Assembly (NCBI RefSeq): GCF_016125575.1
Contig: NZ_WGLM01000004.1
Location: 312,501-376,500 of the forward strand
Length of the DNA stretch: 64,000 nucleotides
Source: Limimaricola sp.
GTDB lineage: Bacteria > Pseudomonadota > Alphaproteobacteria > Rhodobacterales > Rhodobacteraceae
Direction of reading: 5' to 3'
Shown here: one piece after another, positions 63,375 through 64,000 of the stretch
How the letters are laid out: each line of letters opens with the position of its first letter
Numbering within the stretch: position 1 is the stretch's first letter
Made by a program: the position numbers and the translations under genes
Notes under the pieces: model-generated
What the model was told of the DNA's origin: nothing
The model's database searches: none
What the model saw: the letters and a program-made list of their open reading frames with translations, nothing else

Positions 63375-64000
63375 GCGCTGACCCCCATCCGCCGCAGCGT
63401 CAGCCGTTCCACGACGCCGATGATGGCGACCAGCCCGGCGGCAAGGATGGCGGCCGCGAACAGCGCCGACCAGATCTGGATCGTTTGCCCGTAATAGGAC
63501 CCGGCCAAAAGTCGGGCGCCCAGCCCCCGCACCGCGCCGGTCGGCAATTCCCCCACGATGGCACCGACGACCGAGGCCGCGACACCGATTTTCAGCGAGG
63601 CAAAGAGGTAGGGCATCGACGACGGCAGTCGCAGTTTCCAAAACCCTTGTGCCGGTGTCGCCGAATAGGTGCGCAGCAGGTCAAGCTGCATCGAATCCGG
63701 GCTGCGCAGACCCTTCACCATGCCCACCACAACGGGAAAGAAACTGAGATATCCGCTGATGATCGCCTTGGGGATGATCCCCTGCACCCCGACCGAGTAA
63801 AGGACCACGATGATCATCGGCGCGATGGCGATGATCGGAATCGTCTGGCTGATGATCGCCCATGGCATCACGCTCATGTCCATCGCCTTGTTGTGGACGA
63901 TGCCGACGGCCAGCAGGATACCCAGCGCTGTGCCAAAAACAAAACCCAGCAGCGTTGCTTCCAGCGTTACTGCGCCATGGTAGATCAGGCTGCGTTTCGA
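63371..64000 (-). CDS. ABC importer permease, second of two, N-terminus cut by the window edge
   Basis: At least 209 residues; translation continues past base 64000 without a start. The visible part has about five membrane helices and the EAA loop (LLRTYSATPAQGFWKLRLPSSMPYLF), like the downstream permease. Two different permeases in the operon suggest a heterodimeric channel. The ATPase is probably upstream of the window. Confidence 0.88.
   Translation of the reverse strand, partial: SKRSLIYHGAVTLEATLLGFVFGTALGILLAVGIVHNKAMDMSVMPWAIISQTIPIIAIAPMIIVVLYSVGVQGIIPKAIISGYLSFFPVVVGMVKGLRSPDSMQLDLLRTYSATPAQGFWKLRLPSSMPYLFASLKIGVAASVVGAIVGELPTGAVRGLGARLLAGSYYGQTIQIWSALFAAAILAAGLVAIIGVVERLTLRRMGVSA

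Noticed and set aside
1-64000. Mobile elements, prophage, CRISPR arrays and toxin-antitoxin pairs
   Set aside because: No transposase, integrase, terminal repeats, regular spacer arrays or small antitoxin-like gene pairs were seen on either strand.

Overview
The window is GC-rich chromosomal DNA of an alphaproteobacterium, almost certainly Rhodobacteraceae (Rhodobacter/Paracoccus/Roseobacter relatives). The best pointers are the divergent regB | senC-regA redox locus beside ahcY, an alphaproteobacterial mic60-hemY pair, the run tsaE-amgK-murU-addB-addA-trxA, and a hook operon flgE-flgK-flgL-flgI preceded by motB. About 55 protein genes and one tRNA were found. There is no rRNA, CRISPR array, insertion sequence or prophage, and no gap above 300 bases.

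Layout. 1-5 kb: envelope and proteostasis genes (fxsA fragment, Tim44-like protein, mltA, Smr protein, hslVU, trxA). 5-13.5 kb: one long minus-strand run with overlapping starts and stops (tsaE, amgK, murU, addB, addA). 13.5-20.2 kb: a PAS-only sensor-like protein, the RegB/SenC/RegA redox system, an HD phosphohydrolase, ahcY and tRNA-Thr(CGT). 20.3-27.4 kb: hemD-mic60-hemY on the minus strand, tsaD-gpsA-YciI-EVE on the plus strand, and a DUF2853 gene with a strong terminator. 27.6-32.8 kb: a tetR-adaptor-RND efflux operon with a clear dyad operator before tetR. 32.9-45.8 kb: a surface-polysaccharide locus with two large glycosyltransferases, a capsule-type ABC exporter (permease divergent from the adaptor and ATPase), a secreted RTX/DUF4214 protein, GDP-mannose 4,6-dehydratase and a sulfotransferase-like enzyme. 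45.9-51.7 kb: flgI, flgL, flgK, flgE and motB; flgL is split by an apparent one-base frameshift. 51.7-56.8 kb: a second glycan-type cluster (FkbM methyltransferase, DUF6165, TPR-glycosyltransferase, unknown protein, GT4). 56.8-64 kb: an oxidoreductase/ThuA pair, a YdeI-like protein, a hydantoinase-type ATPase and an NMT1/THI5-type ABC importer cut by the window end.

How it fits together. RegB senses redox/quinone state and phosphorylates RegA; SenC is a copper chaperone for cytochrome oxidase. HemD and HemY serve tetrapyrrole metabolism, and Mic60 shapes intracytoplasmic membrane. The polysaccharide locus has the parts to make (Gmd, glycosyltransferases), decorate (sulfotransferase-like) and export (ABC exporter) a glycan, plus a secreted repeat protein that may act with it. 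The most unusual material is this polysaccharide/RTX locus, the glycan-type cluster beside the hook genes, and the broken flgL. I did not find a clearly new defence or mobile system. All calls come from reading the sequence; no database search was run.
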